Below are positions 33,619 through 46,179 of a stretch of 64,000 nucleotides of DNA, in pieces; positions within the stretch are counted from its first letter, which is position 1, and each line of letters begins with the position of its first letter. The translations under genes and the position numbers were made by a program. Source of the DNA: Siphonodentalium dalli (lineage: Eukaryota > Mollusca > Scaphopoda > Gadilida > Siphonodentaliidae); NCBI GenBank assembly GCA_032622095.1, contig CP136061.1:248507582-248571581 (forward strand), in the 5' to 3' direction. The notes under the pieces are model-generated. The model ran no database searches. It saw only the letters and a list, made by a program, of their open reading frames with translations, and was not told where the DNA came from.

Positions 33619-33775
33619 GCTTTACTTTACTTCTTCTGTCCGACCATGTGTGGTCAACCTCTTCCGAGTGATCCCGATCCTAGTATTGGTAATTATCTTC
33701 CCTCGTTTAAAATTATGTACATCTAAAATATTTCAGAATCAAATTCAAGGATGCATGAATGGTTGGACCAGCAAT

Positions 33776-34330
33776 TTAATCTTTGTCGTGCTGGAGTAGT
33801 CTGAATATTCTGCTGTGCAGGACATGGCATAATCTTGTTGTTTGGAATTGTAGAGTGTCAATCTCGATGGGTGATAAAGTGTCACTACTACTGATCTTGG
33901 AGCAATCCAGGATGACCTCTAGTTTTTTATCATCAGGAAGCTTGTTGAAATCTTGATGGAATAGATTATGGTACTCTTCGGATATGGTTGTGAGCACACT
34001 AGCTCTTACATCATTTAAAGCATGGCACTGCAGTAGGAAATTAAGCCTATCTTCTTTCTCCTTGTGACATAATATACATATACCATTAGATTTGCCAATA
34101 TTCTGTCTGCTTCTTTCTAGGGTGTAGGTATTTGTGACTAGTTTCAGTTTCGTAGCTAAGCGTGATGCTGTTTTTACCGGGTTACCCTGTATTTTAACTA
34201 CGCTGTGAGTCTGTCCTGGTTGGTAGTTGCATATAGTTAGATAGGTGAGAGTTGTATATGTCAAAGCATGACTGTAAACCCGTTCTTTCCAGTAAGTGTG
34301 CACTGCTGCTTTGATCATCCTTTTCCATTG
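33776..34330 (-). pseudogene. LINE ORF2, C-terminal region with CCHC-like motif
   Basis: 180 codons containing CILCHKEKEDRLNFLLQC, a cysteine/histidine cluster often found near the C-terminus of non-LTR elements. It overlaps the preceding RT fragment in another frame, so a frameshift lies near 34,200-34,320. The stop after LLQHDKD probably marks the original ORF2 end. Confidence 0.7.
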
Positions 34331-36673
34331 CGCCTCTGGTACTCTTTGATGTAATAAATCTATAGCTGCTGTATTTTAGCAGAATCTTCTTAATGTTGAT
34401 GAACCAACTGTGACTGCTAAGATCTTTGGTCATCAGCTGTCTTTCTGCTAGTTGTCTCTCGATGCATGAGTCGTCCTGGATACAGATGTTGTTATATAAT
34501 GAGAGAGCTTTGATGTGTGTCTGCCCTTCTATATGTAAGAGTCCGGAGAGGATGTACACGGCTGGATCAGCAACATTGGTGGGTAGAGACATTATTCTGT
34601 TGATGAACTTTTTTTTAAATGTTTCTAGATGTTGAAGATTAATCCCAAATGGTAGTATTATATCGCATCCGTATGTCAGTATGGCAGATGTGTAGGTTCT
34701 ATACAGGTGAATACAAGTGTCAGGATCTAGACCATTGTATCCATGCAGTCCGATAGGCATTAAGCTATATGTTGCTCTAAGTGCTTTTGTGATGTTGTTC
34801 TCAATGGACAGTTTAAGCGAATTCTCTGTGCTTGTTGATCTTACGAGCCCCAGGTGCATTGTAGATTCCACGTTAGGCATTCAGTCATTGCTCATAAGCC
34901 AGGCCTGTTCATTGGAATGCTTTCGGTTTTTCGGATGGACAACAACTGTTACACTTTTCTGTGGTTGCAGCTTATATCTGTGTAAGCAGCTATAGTGGTA
35001 TGCCAGGTTAATAAGTATTTGTAAATCACCCGGGTTTGTGCTGAAAACTGCTACATCATCAGCACAAGCTGTGGCGTTCAGGTGAATATTTCCAATGCTG
35101 GTTCCGGCATCTGTACTCTGGAACTTGTGTAGTAGATCTTCCACATATAATCTGTACAGGTCCGCACTCATGACACCCTTTGTCGTACTCCTTGATGGAT
35201 ATCAAATTGTTGTGATGTACGTCCCTCCCATTTGACTACAGATGCACAGTTTGTGTGAAGATCATCAATAAGTGTCCATGTTGAAGGGTTAACGTCATAT
35301 AGGAAAACTTTTCTGAGAAGGATTTCTTTGTTTACGACATCGAAAGCAGACTTCGCATCCAAGAATGCTACATATACTGTCTTGTTCGCATCTTTGTTGT
35401 CTCTGAGAATTTCTTCTAGCATTAATGCACTGTTTAACGGGGATGAATTTTCTGTGAAGCCTCTCTGTAATGGTGATTGGAGGTGCAGCACGCTATCCCG
35501 CAGGTCTGCTCTCAGGATTAGCTCCAGTATCTTCAGTAACACTGGAAGCACAGTTATCCCTCTGTAGTTGCCAGATGTTGATTTATCTCCTTTGTTTTTG
35601 TAGATGGGGGAGAGTAGCCCAAGCTTTAGAATGTCTGGGATTTGTTTATCTCTGAATATTAACTTCAATACTTGTACTACAGATATGATGAGATCCTCAC
35701 TGGCATACATAAAATGTTCGACTGTAAGCCCAAAATTGTCGGCAGATTTCCCTTTGTTTAATGAAGCTAACGCTTTCTTCACGACTTCAACATTGATGTC
35801 AGGTAGGTCATACGTGTAATTGTTACTCTTTATACTCTCGTAATCGGTGATACAGTTTGAGAAGAATTGATGGATAAAAGCGTCATTGTCCTTCGGTTTT
35901 GCAAGTTCCTTGAAATGCTGAGTCCATCCATCAATGACATTATCGTTGCTGTATGTAACATCGCCAACATGCAGATCGCTGATTAAGGATATCCCATTGC
36001 AACGCTGCTTTTTTATGAGTTTGTAGAATGCATTCCTGTCATACTCCTTGGCTTCCATTATTTTCATCTTGTAATTCATGCTCTGAGAACATACGGCTTT
36101 CCTCACTTCATATCGATATATTTTGCTGGAATCTTTTTTCGCTCGCAGAAGTGAATTATCTTGATCAGTTGGTTTTCCAGCATCACACCAGTTTCTATGA
36201 TCTATTCTGTTTTGGTGGAGTTTGTCAGCGATATTCTTGTTCCATACTTGAAGCTTTGGTTTGTTGTTTGTTTTACGTTGTTTAGGTGCAGACATTTTTG
36301 AAGCATCTACGAGCGCCTCTGATAGAGTGACTATCCTATCCGCGATGTCCTCTGTATCGTTGTTAGTTTCCTTTTTAAGATGGTCATTAACCAGTTTTTT
36401 ATAACGCGGGATATCTATCTTGGTCCAATCAGGCCGGATTTTCTGTTTTTCCTTACCAGCACTGCTTTCAGCTATAGGTGTAAGTTCGCACGGAATTACA
36501 ATTAATTTTGGAATATGGTCGGACACATCGGTGGTGAGATCGTCCAGAAGTGTAGTCCGTAGATTTTCTATGTTCTTCAGGTATAGGACGTAGTCAATCT
36601 CAGAAACTGGTATCCCGTGAACGTTTATGAAAGTGTTTCCATTCATGTTGGTTTTGAGTTTATGTTCTTCCAT
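34194..36673 (-). pseudogene. LINE ORF2, reverse transcriptase
   Basis: The 501-codon ORF at 35,168-36,673 holds RT blocks: NKGKSADNFGLTVEHF, LSPIYKNKGDKST, NYRGITVLPVLLKILE, LQRGFTENSS, and FLDAKSAFDVV with a catalytic-type Asp. It ends in HQGVRQ, where a one-base shift leads into 34,881-35,171 with the ACADDVAVFS box (35,040-35,069), the equivalent of the YADD motif. 34,194-34,880 continues the thumb/connection region. Reverse transcription and target-primed integration are the known roles of the family. At least two frameshifts make it inactive. Confidence 0.88.
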
Positions 36674-37175
36674 GAATTTCCGAGGACTCGTTTCGAATTG
36701 GTTGACGACACAAGATTCTCGTTGAAGTCACCGCCGATGAATATTTTATGCGTGTTCCCATATTTTGCGCATACTTCTCCGATTTGATCCAAAATGTCTT
36801 CATATTCATCTTGCACTGCATTTGATTTTGTTGGCATATATACATCAACAATTATTAAAGGTGGGTTAATTTTAACGTCAATGCATTGAATGCGTGAGTT
36901 TCCGTCCTTAAGAACATTGATGAACTTGTCGATTGATTTTTTCCATATGCAGGCAACACCTCCATATCATCTGGGTAGGTGTGATGGAGTTAAGGGATCA
37001 CTGCTGTCGACAGCTTTTCCAGCACCTAATAGTCCACTGTGGAGGTTGTTAATTAATTTTATTTCAAAATCATATAGCCAATGTTCTTGTTCAAAGAATA
37101 TATCACCGACGTCATATAAATCTTTAAACATCGAACCACATGTTTTTACAGTTGAATGTTACTAGTCGTATTTGG
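36480..37175 (-). pseudogene. LINE ORF2, AP-like endonuclease
   Basis: The apurinic-endonuclease-type domain is recognisable across frames: IRLVTFNCKNM at the start (~37,127-37,170), an EQEHWL glutamate motif, YGGVACIWKKS, GGDFNENL (~36,713-36,741), EIDYVL and the SDHIP histidine motif (~36,511-36,526). A shift near 37,125, a stop inside, and another shift near 36,660 break the frame. Confidence 0.82.
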
Positions 37176-37209
37176 TGTGTTGGGGTTGAAGTACTTGGTT
37201 GATCTTGTG

Positions 37210-37944
37210 TTATCTCCAGTTGTTTGGAGTCGGTCGCTTGGACAAAAAACGATTCAGTGGTCGTTCTGTATTGGTAGATATGGAATGCCGATGGTGCTTT
37301 TCGTCTGGTTGAGTGACACTGTTGTTCCTCCAATTTGAGTTATTAAAACCACGTGAGTTATTGTTTTTATTTCGTTGCTGTCTTTCTACCTCGTTTGATG
37401 ACTTCAGGACACTTTTCCATCTCTCGCTGATTTCGCGGATTGGAGGTCTTGTTCTCTCGTTTGTTATATTGTTGTTCATTACCACCTCTCTATGCGGTAT
37501 CTGCTGCATAGGTTTCTGTATCGAAGAATATAGTGGTTGTCCAGATAATTGTGTCACCATGTCAGGTTGTGTGTTCATAAGAGGGCATGTTTCACTGTCG
37601 AATTCGGTTTGTGTTTGGGTCTCGACTGCTTTCTGCTGCGATCTATGTGTCGTTGACAGCTGAGAGTCTTTCCATGCTTGGTTCAATTTGTCAATCTGAG
37701 AGTCCATCTGCTCCAGAACCATATTTGTGACTTTGTTTTGCAGGCGTACCATAAGGTTGTATGTGCTGGACTGCTGTGTTGGACTGCTAACATCTGTATT
37801 CTGGATATTTATAACATTTGTCGGGTTTGAGAGTTTTTTCTTTAATAGGTCGTTTGATTCTTCGAGTTCCGATATGCTAATTTCGAGTTTGTGAATATAT
37901 GTTTTAAACCATATTCTTTCGGTATCAAATTCCTGATGAGCCAT
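37210..37944 (-). pseudogene. LINE ORF1, coiled-coil and low-complexity part
   Basis: 244 codons: an N-terminal coiled coil (residues ~10-45, with LEISISELEESNDLLKKKL heptads), a Gln/Ser-rich middle, and a basic Asn/Arg-rich C-terminus (RQQRNKNNNSRGFNNSNWRN) of the kind that binds nucleic acid. This ORF may be a separate protein or the distal part of ORF1. It stays open for its whole length. Confidence 0.55.
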
Positions 37945-38084
37945 TCCTTTAATTTGACTTCTTCCTCTCTTTTCCTGACGTTATTTTCACGCAACCGCAT
38001 CTGTTTCGAGTTTTGGGTCATGTGCTAATCAGTATCGTTGGTAGTCATTTCCATGTTCCTGTCAACTTTGTCGATTGAAGAAGA

Positions 38085-38390
38085 TTAGTTTTTCGTACTC
38101 GCCAGTATGGTGTTATTATATTGGAGAACTTCATGTGATGTTGTGACTGTGTTATCAGCAGAAGCTTCTAACTCGCCTTCGATGTGTGAGGAAGCAATAA
38201 TCTGCTCACTGTGTATTGCATCGGTGTGCGAGGAAGCAACCATCTGCTCACTGTGTATTGGATCACAGTTCGCACAACAGTCATTGTCTCCATCGTCGCA
38301 TTTGTTATGAGTCATTACTCCACATAGAGGACAAACTTTGGTATTGTCGTTGCATATCTCATCGCACATGTCACACCGATCATTGTTGCT
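38085..38390 (-). pseudogene. LINE ORF1, second zinc-finger segment
   Basis: Contains CDEICNDNTKVCPLCG, THNKCDDGDNDCCANCDP and then a threefold HSEQ-ASSH repeat. The spacing of cysteines and one histidine suggests a RING/PHD-like zinc-binding fold. The HSEQ[M/I][V/I]ASSH repeat is a short in-frame duplication. Confidence 0.5.
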
Positions 38391-38457
38391 GTTGTCATTC
38401 TCTTCGGTAAGCAGCTGGGATGCTGTAGACGTTGTTGTCTTTGCAGGTTGAATTTAT

Positions 38458-38660
38458 GCTAGCCTGGTTAGTGGTGTTGAGCTAGAACTGCAATATTCAA
38501 TAGATGCTATATCTTTGCTCATTTCCATTACGAGTCTTTCATCTCCTGTCAAGCAGAATTTGCATTTGTAGGCATGTACGTTACTTTCAAGATCAGCTAT
38601 CTCACTGTCGGATATACGTTCGCATCAATAATGCACCCACCGGTTACACGTTTCACAGAA
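38458..38660 (-). pseudogene. LINE ORF1, PHD-like finger, second half (frameshifted)
   Basis: In a frame different from the upstream ORF, the minus strand reads CETCNRWVHY, stop, CERISDSEI and then YKCKFCLTGDE. Together with KCRKCNK at the end of the upstream ORF this is a PHD-like finger (C-x2-C...C-x2-C...H...C...C-x2-C) as found in ORF1 of several LINE groups. One frameshift and one TGA interrupt it. Confidence 0.6.
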
Positions 38661-39363
38661 TGATGACACCACGTTTTTGTACATTCTTGTTGCATTTTCG
38701 ACATTTGATGTTTTCTCCAGCCGTCAAGGAAATACAATCATTCGATTTATCTTGATGGATTTTCTTGCGAAACTCAGAGAGTTGTGTTTTCAGAATTTTG
38801 TTGAGTGTTGTTAAGTCTAATTGTTTCCCTCTGAGCACCACATCAGCTATTGTTTGATGGATCCCAAGCAAGTCGACGTTCATGAACTTTTCGGTATGTT
38901 TTCCATTCACCAGAAAGCTGCATTTTGTTGGATATACATTCAACGTGTACTGAGGTACAGAATTATTTGTTACCTTTATAACCAGTGGCACGATACTTCC
39001 ATCTGTGTCCCGGTCATAGTCGATCTGTGCATTTCCTTCGGATTTTGGAAATTCATTGAAATAAAACACGATGGCTTCTTTTATAACTTCAAACGAAATG
39101 GCATCTGCTGTTCCTGTGATACCACCACCCGTTACCTTGTATTGCACAGTAGTTTCTCTGCTGGCAGCCTCTATCTTCGTCTGATGTGTTTTATCAACAT
39201 TTAGCTTGAATGGCTTTATTATTCGTGTGTTGTTGTCTTGTTGCTCAATCTTCTTGAGTCGAGCTGAAGTCCTCACTATTTTGGTATCATGATTATAGCT
39301 CATCAGGGATGTGTTATTTCTTCCGTCTGAATCACTGTGTATCTTCTCATGTGACACGACCAT
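38653..39363 (-). pseudogene. LINE ORF1, N-terminal conserved region
   Basis: 236 codons ending in NIKCRKCNKNVQKRGVIIL, the start of the PHD-like finger. The preceding region, with TVQYKVTGGGITGTADAISF and YTLNVYPTKCSFLVNGKH, is a conserved segment often found N-terminal to such fingers in these ORF1 proteins. It is open until the frameshift at ~38,655. Confidence 0.65.
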
Positions 39364-39480
39364 TGCTTATCGCTAATGGGTCAAACCGATAGAGTCCCCA
39401 CTTCAAAGTTGACCAAGAAGGCAAGATGGCGGCCTTCACCTAATTTCGTTGCACCACGTTTCGAGCGTAATAACCAAAAG

Positions 39481-39784
39481 TCGCAACATATGCCAGTGAT
39501 TCTGACTGAGTGGTCCCAGAACACATTTCCCACTAATTACTTTATGTGCAATTAAAGAATGAGTGTAAATCAGCCTATCAGGTATGGAATTACCAGCTAC
39601 TGTTCAAACTAAAATGTTGACCAAAGTTGGGATGAGACACCCACCAAGCCACCCAACATCAGGACATGTCACAACCGCCTCCCGTCGTCGTGTCCGCATT
39701 TGGACGATATGGTATGATCGAGAGACGATGTCACTTAATTATTAAAGTATTAATTATATGTTTCTGTATTGGTAATTTAGTGTA
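39481..39784. other. Unassigned intron DNA
   Basis: No gene or clear repeat recognised. Confidence 0.4.
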
Positions 39785-39789
39785 CACGT

Positions 39790-40130
39790 GTTCCCGGGAT
39801 CAAAGTAGACATACATACCAAATTTAAGTCGGATCGGTCGAAGTCCAGAAACATGCCTATTTGAGCATACAGGAGCGAGGTCAAGGTCAAGGTCAATGAA
39901 ACGGTCGCACGTGAAATTGGACCCGCCCATATTGTTCCCGGGATCAAAGTAGCTCTACATACCGAATTTGAGTCGGATTGGTCGAGGTCCAGAAACATGC
40001 ATAGTTGAGCATACATAAGCGAGGTCAAGGTCAAGGAAACGGTCGCACGTGAAATTGGACCCACCCATATTGTTCCCGGGATCAAAGTAGCTCTACATAC
40101 CAAATTTGAGTCGGATCGGTCGAGTAGTTT
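39790..40130 (+). repeat. 138-144-bp tandem repeat with nuclear-receptor-like half sites
   Basis: Two full copies and a third partial one, anchored by TTCCCGGGATCAAAGTAG at 39,791, 39,935 and 40,073. Units contain GAGTCGGATTGGTCGAGGTC and, in the first two, GAGGTCAAGGTCAAGG, which includes the extended half site TCAAGGTCA. It ends in a CATACATACATA microsatellite (~40,145-40,175). Confidence 0.85.
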
Positions 40131-40289
40131 TCGAATCTACAACACATACATACATACATTATACATACATACAGACATAAGTTCCAAAATATATAATAGA
40201 TATATAATAGATATATAATAGACTATTTGTATTTACAGGTATAGAATTGTTCAATGTATTCACCCTGGTCTAATACGACAGATTTTATA

Positions 40290-42832
40290 TATAATACTGG
40301 GAGATTGCCCGTCAAAATGACGGGTATATAAATGTTTTTCGTTAGTTTCTGGTCTCCCCTGTCATGAACACATTATTATTTATATATTAGCAATGAATTG
40401 GTCATACTTCTCTTTCACCGGAGGCGCGTGGGAACACTTTATTGAACTAAAACTGTATTTTGTACTCCCACCCTATACCCACATACATGCATGCACATTT
40501 GGAACGCAACGAAATCAATATACTATTTTATTACTGTATTTACTAACTGAAATAGACTGCATTTGGGAGCATTTATTCGGCGACGAAGGGGCCTGCGGCC
40601 CCTTTGTGCGCTATAGCCCTATATGAGCCTATGGCTCGAGAACACTTTTTTTTCACAGAAAAAACTGTAGATTCTACTACCACCCACATAATTGCATGTG
40701 CATATGGAATGCAACATAATCAACTTATAGTTCTTTATTACTATTATATGTATATTCCAGTACCTGAAACAAAGTCTTTATTCAGCGACCGAGTGGTCTG
40801 CAGCCCCAATGTGCGCTTTGCGCACATGCATTATGATCTTAAACAGGCTCACTTCGGGAGCTTTTATTCAGAAGCGTATATAGGCCATAGGCCATAGGCC
40901 CTTACACTGCGCCGATTTGCCCACTTCGCGTCCATTTTTATATTGTATAAAACGTTATTTATCAGTTTGCCGTCTTCCGTATATGTACTCCTTCGATTCA
41001 ACACACAATGCACAACTTTCATGACAAAGAGACAATCCATTAATTATATTCACACTGAAGTGGCATATTATAAGACCATTTAGCACCCATTTCCAACGAC
41101 TGTATAGAACGTTCTAGTCTCGACTCTACACCCCATGTACTTCCACGACAAAAGCAACATGCATTAATTATATTCACAATCAACCTGATCTGACAATTTA
41201 ATTATAGTGCCCATTTTCAACAACGATTTGGTAGAGCGCATGGAAATTTCGTCAATACAATAGCAACGCAAGTTTGGGTTTGCGTACGACGTCACATGGC
41301 GTCATTTCGACAAACGTCATAAGAAATGGTATCTACTTGAGTGCAAATACTGCATTTGGGGACCATGGTAGATCTCAGGTTTGTTTTGACCAATCGCCGT
41401 GAAATTTGGTGAGTTACCTTTCACGACAGACTGTATGTCGTGGTACCAATTTGGGCCACATTGGACGCACTGTTGAAAAGTTATACACGCGCCAAAAGCG
41501 TGACCGAGTTATACACACACACACCCTCACACACACACAGACGACGGGTTATATATATATAGACTAGGGGATTGCCCGTCAAAATGACGGGTATATAAAT
41601 GTTCTTCGTTACTTTCTGGTCTCCACGGCCATGAACACATTATCATTTATCTATTAGCAATGCATGGATTGGTCATATACTTCTCTTTCACGGGAAGCGC
41701 GTGGGAAAAATTTATTGAACTAAAACTGTATTTTGTACCCCCACCCTCAACAAAATCAACATGTTATTTTATTAATGTATTTACTAACTGAAATAGTCTC
41801 CATTTGGGAGCATTTATTCCGCGACGGAAGGGCCTGCGGCCCCTTTGTGCGCTATATATGAGCCTATGGATCGGGAACACTATTTTTTCACAGAAAAACT
41901 GTAGATTCTACTACCACCCACATATATGCATGAGCATATGGAATGCAACAAAATCAACTTATAGTTCTGTGTTACTATTATATATATATTCCAGTAACTG
42001 AAACAGAGCCTTTATTCAGAGACCGAGTGGACTGCAGCCCCTCTGTGCGCTTCGCGCACATACATTATGATCTTTTAGAACAGGCTCCCTTCGGGAGCTT
42101 TTATTCAGCAGCGTACATAGGCCTAATGCCACAGGCCCTTGCACTGCGGCCCATTTGCCCACTTCGCGCCCATTTTTTTATTGTATAAAATGTTATTTAT
42201 CAATTTGCCGTCTTCCGTATATGCACTTCTTCGATTCCACACACAATGCACAACTTTCATAAGAAAGACACAATCCATTACTTATATTCATACTGAAGTG
42301 GCATATAATAAGACCATTTAGTACCAATTTCCAACGATGGTATAGAACGTTCTTGTCTCGACTCTACACCGCATGCACTTCCATGGCAAAAGCAGCATGC
42401 ATTAATTATATTCACACGCAACCTGATTTGACAATTAATTTATAGCGCCCATGGTGGAGCGCATGGAAATTTCGTCAATACAATAGCAATGCAAGTGTGG
42501 GTTTGTGTACAATGTCACATGACGTCATTTCGACAAACGTCATAAGAAATAGTGTCTACTTGGGTGCAAATACTGCATTTGGGGACCATGTTAGATCTCA
42601 GGTTTGCTTTGACCAATCGGCGTGAAATTTGGTGAGTCACCTTGTACAACAGACTGTAGGTCGTGGTACAAATTTGGGCCACATTGGACACACATGGTTG
42701 AAAAGTTATAAACGCGCCAAAAGCGTGACCGAGTTATACACACACACACAGACACACCCACACACCCACACACCCACACACACACACACACACACAGACG
42801 ACGGGTTTTATATATATAGATGTGTTTTCTCC
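40290..42832 (+). repeat. Directly duplicated 1,267-bp unit (two copies)
   Basis: ATTGCCCGTCAAAATGACGG marks the start of each copy (40,304 and 41,571), and a CACACA tract followed by GACGACGGGTT and a TATATA run ends each. Both copies carry GC-rich hairpin words (GGCCTGCGGCCCC and CGGGAGC-type) and a YCACATGRCGTCATTTCGAC segment. Short ORFs are not conserved between copies. A pair of non-autonomous mobile elements or a segmental tandem duplication. Confidence 0.8.
42729..42797 (+). repeat. CA-rich microsatellite
   Basis: Run of CACACA with CCCACA interruptions at the end of the second 1,267-bp copy. Confidence 0.85.
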
Positions 42833-42969
42833 ACAGTTAGAGAGTTATTTTTATACATGTTGAAAAACTGGTTCAACTTTTGGGATCGGTCGTTTTTGCT
42901 TACTTTCATATATGCCGGGTTTATGAAAATAAAATTTTCGAAAAATATACCTGCTGGAATTTATAAATA

Positions 42970-45557
42970 ACTGCTATTGTGATGGCTTCCAAAATGGCAA
43001 CCAAATTTAGTAAAAAGTTTATTTTTTACATATATCCCACATTATTCTTTGCGTTTTTCGAAAAGGTAGCAACTTGTGACTCACTGGCTATTGTACGTGT
43101 TAGGCAATTAACTGACAACTACACGTCCCAGTTCCGTATAGGGCATGACAAATTCATTTTAAAGTTGCAGTATGGAATTTTGCCGAGAACCTCTTTTGTG
43201 ATTCTGGCCATACTATTGAAAGGAAATCGGCCGAGCTTTGAGAAGGAACGGAGATGAACCATAATCTTTGGCTATTCTGGCCCATTAGGATCAAAATTGA
43301 TCCGCCTGGATACAGGGTGGATGCCAAGAAGGCAGTCAGGGATTTACTGTATGATCATAGGTAGGGTGGGCTCTATATGTATATATCGAGTGTTTACATG
43401 ACTATGGGTGCGGCGAATAGGTATACATATAGTGACTGTATGGTCAATGGTGAGGTGAATAGGTACACACGGAGTGACTGTATGATCCTGAGTGTGACGA
43501 ATATGTACAAGGGAGTGACTATATTGTCAGGTGCATGAGTGTACATGGTGTTCCTGCATGGTGAATCGTGACTCTATGGTCATTGTTGGGGTGTTTATGT
43601 ATATCATGTATGTATATTTGGTCATGGTGTGGAGAATATGTATGCAGGGGGTAACCGTATGACCAATGGTGATGTTAATGGGAAAACAAGGAATGACTTA
43701 TGATCATGAATGTGTTGAATGTGTATACAGGGAGTGACTATATGGTTATGAGTCATGTGTAAGAGTATAGCCGGTGTGCCAGCATTGTGACTCATTGCTG
43801 TATGGTCATGTGTGGCGTGTACGGGTGTAACCAAGTATGGCTGCATGGGCATGGGTCAGGTGTACTTGTATACATTGTGTGGCTATATTGTGGTGTTTAT
43901 GCATATGGAGTGACTATGAGGTTATGGGTGGGTTCGTTCACCTCACCATGCATACATATTATCCACATATATGGCCACATATACATTCGAGATATACACA
44001 CACACTACAACAATGACCATAGAGTCACTCCAGGTATACATATGAATCTCACCAATGGCCAATGCGTCATGCACATGCCCTCACCCATGACACCAGGCAT
44101 ACTCCTTCACCTGGCCTATGGCCATAAAGTCACCGCCTGTGTACCTATTCATAACATTCATACATGATCATTATCAATCTGTGTATACATATTCACCTCA
44201 CATTGGCCATAAGTAACTCCCTGTATAGGTCACACCATAGCCAACTAGCCACTCAAGATATACTAATACACCAGGTATACTCTTACACCTGACACCTGGT
44301 AATATAGTCACTCCATGTATACATATTCACATTCAGTAGCATACAGTCAATCCGTGTATACCTATTCATCTCACCATTGAACATACAATCACTACCCGTA
44401 TACATAGTCCCTATTCCCATAGTCATATAACCACTAGATATATACATATGAAGCCCACACATGACCATAGAGTCACTCCAGGTATGCATATACACCTCGC
44501 CAATGTTCATTCATCCCTTACATGTGCCAATACCCGCACACACAACCACTCATACCTTCCGTACTTGCATTTTCACATCACAAATGACAAGTCAGCAACT
44601 CACTGTATACTCCTCATACACGCCATCCATGATCATACAGCTAATCCGTATACAAATACAAATAATAATACATAAACGACATATATAGATATACATCCCA
44701 CCCTTACCACAAGGCCACTCCATATATACCCACACGCTTGTCAATGGGCATCCACTTACTCTAGGTATGCATATACACTTAAATCATGAATGTACGTTCA
44801 TTCTATGAATTCCTTTACACATTACCCATAGCCATAAAATCACTCCCCATTTATCCACACACCAATCCATGATCATACAGTCAGCACATGCATACAAATA
44901 CACCCACCTATCACAATACAGCCACACACGGTACACGACCAGAACAGTCACTCCATATATACATAAACAACACCACATATGACCGTGTAGCTAGTCTCGT
45001 TATTACCATACACCACATCAATGTCCATACAGCTACATCTGGTACATCGTACTGCGTACACATAACCATACACCATAGTCACTCCATGCGTACCGTTTCA
45101 CCTCACACATGACCGTGACCACTCGTTGTATACCTATACATCTCACCATGGACACCCACTCATAATCTTATAGTCAATTCATTGTGTGCCTATTAACATC
45201 AGTCATGGCCATACAATAACTCCCTGTATACATATTAACCTCACCTATGGTCATACAGTAAATCCCTGGCTTACATCTTGGCATCCACCCTGTATCCAGT
45301 TAATCAATTTTAATACAACTGGACCAGAATAGCCAAAGATTGTGGTTCATCTCAGTTCCGTCTCAAAGTTTTGCCGACTTCCTTTCAATAATATGGCCAG
45401 AATCACAAAAGAGGTTCTCTGCAAAATTCCATACTTCAACTTTAAAATGAATTTGTCATGCCCCATACGCAAAACTGGGACAACCAGAATAGAACACGAA
45501 GTTGTCAGTTAATTATATTTTGGCAGCCATTTTGAGCCAAAGTCACAATTTTGGTTC
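42970..45557. mobile_element. Foldback element with subrepeat-built arms
   Basis: The outer segments 42,970-43,330 and 45,265-45,557 are inverted copies (for example GACAAATTCATTTTAAAGTTG and GAACCTCTTTTGTGATTCTG on the left, with complements on the right). Between them the left part (to ~43,945) is a run of degenerate ~40-bp units of the GGAGTGACTGTATGGTCATG type, and the right part (~43,950-45,265) a longer run of the complementary units (TATACATATTCACCTCACC). No transposase ORF. The layout matches foldback elements, whose long inverted repeats consist of tandem subrepeats. Confidence 0.75.
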
Positions 45558-46060
45558 CAATAAGTTGGAATATTCATAGATAATGATATACCCCACTTAC
45601 ATTACAAGGTTATGTTCATTTGTTGTTGAAATATGATTAGAATCCCAATTGTAAATTTTTGTGAAATTTTATATCGTATTCTGTAAAATCGAATTTTTGA
45701 GGAATCGGAAGCGGCTAGGACCCCAATAATTCAACATTTCATTGACCCAATGATCAGTTAATATAAAATATACAAAATAAAGTCACATTTCTCAACCACT
45801 TCCACGCAGAATAAACTGATCTAGAAGTTATAAGTGAGAAAACGTCACATTTTAAATTTCTGACGGCCATTTTGACGGACCTCTTGGATAAGGAGTTTCA
45901 ATTTTGCCCTTTGGAAGTGTCATTATGTCTTACCTTCACGAAAATATATACATTTGTATACATTTTACTAGAGTTCCCGCTATAATTTGCATCAAACTGA
46001 CTTAGGTCCTAGTCTGAAAAAGGCGCCATCTTGTCTGGAGTCTACACGGCAACATTTTTT
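45558..46060. other. Unassigned intron DNA
   Basis: Nothing recognised. Confidence 0.4.
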
Positions 46061-46179
46061 CTTGTTAACATTGCTTAAAAATTGAAAGACATAATAAAGA
46101 AAAAATTAGTGGGGTAAAGTCAAGTCCCGAGTGGTGAAAGGGGACCCATATTAGCTCTCCGACTAAAATATATATATGT

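Larger units (their letters stand above)
33619..39480 (-). mobile_element. Near-full-length but broken LINE (APE-type non-LTR retrotransposon)
   Basis: Reading on the minus strand: an ORF1 region with two zinc-finger parts and a coiled coil (37,210-39,363), then an ORF2 with AP endonuclease, reverse transcriptase and a C-terminal CCHC-like motif (33,776-37,175). The 3' end shows an AAGTAAAGTAAAG tail at ~33,619-33,637. The 5' limit is uncertain. Frameshifts and stops in every part show it is not active. The clade (CR1-, I- or Jockey-like) cannot be fixed by eye. It lies antisense in the 21-kb MAM intron. Confidence 0.85.

Noticed and set aside
39830-39990. GGTCGAAGTCC and GGTCGAGGTCC as tRNA B boxes
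   Set aside because: No A box or cloverleaf at the right distance; the words belong to a 140-bp tandem repeat.
43622-45112. Several 60-126-codon ORFs in the 43-45-kb region
   Set aside because: They run through degenerate subrepeats of the foldback element on both strands and have simple-repeat composition.
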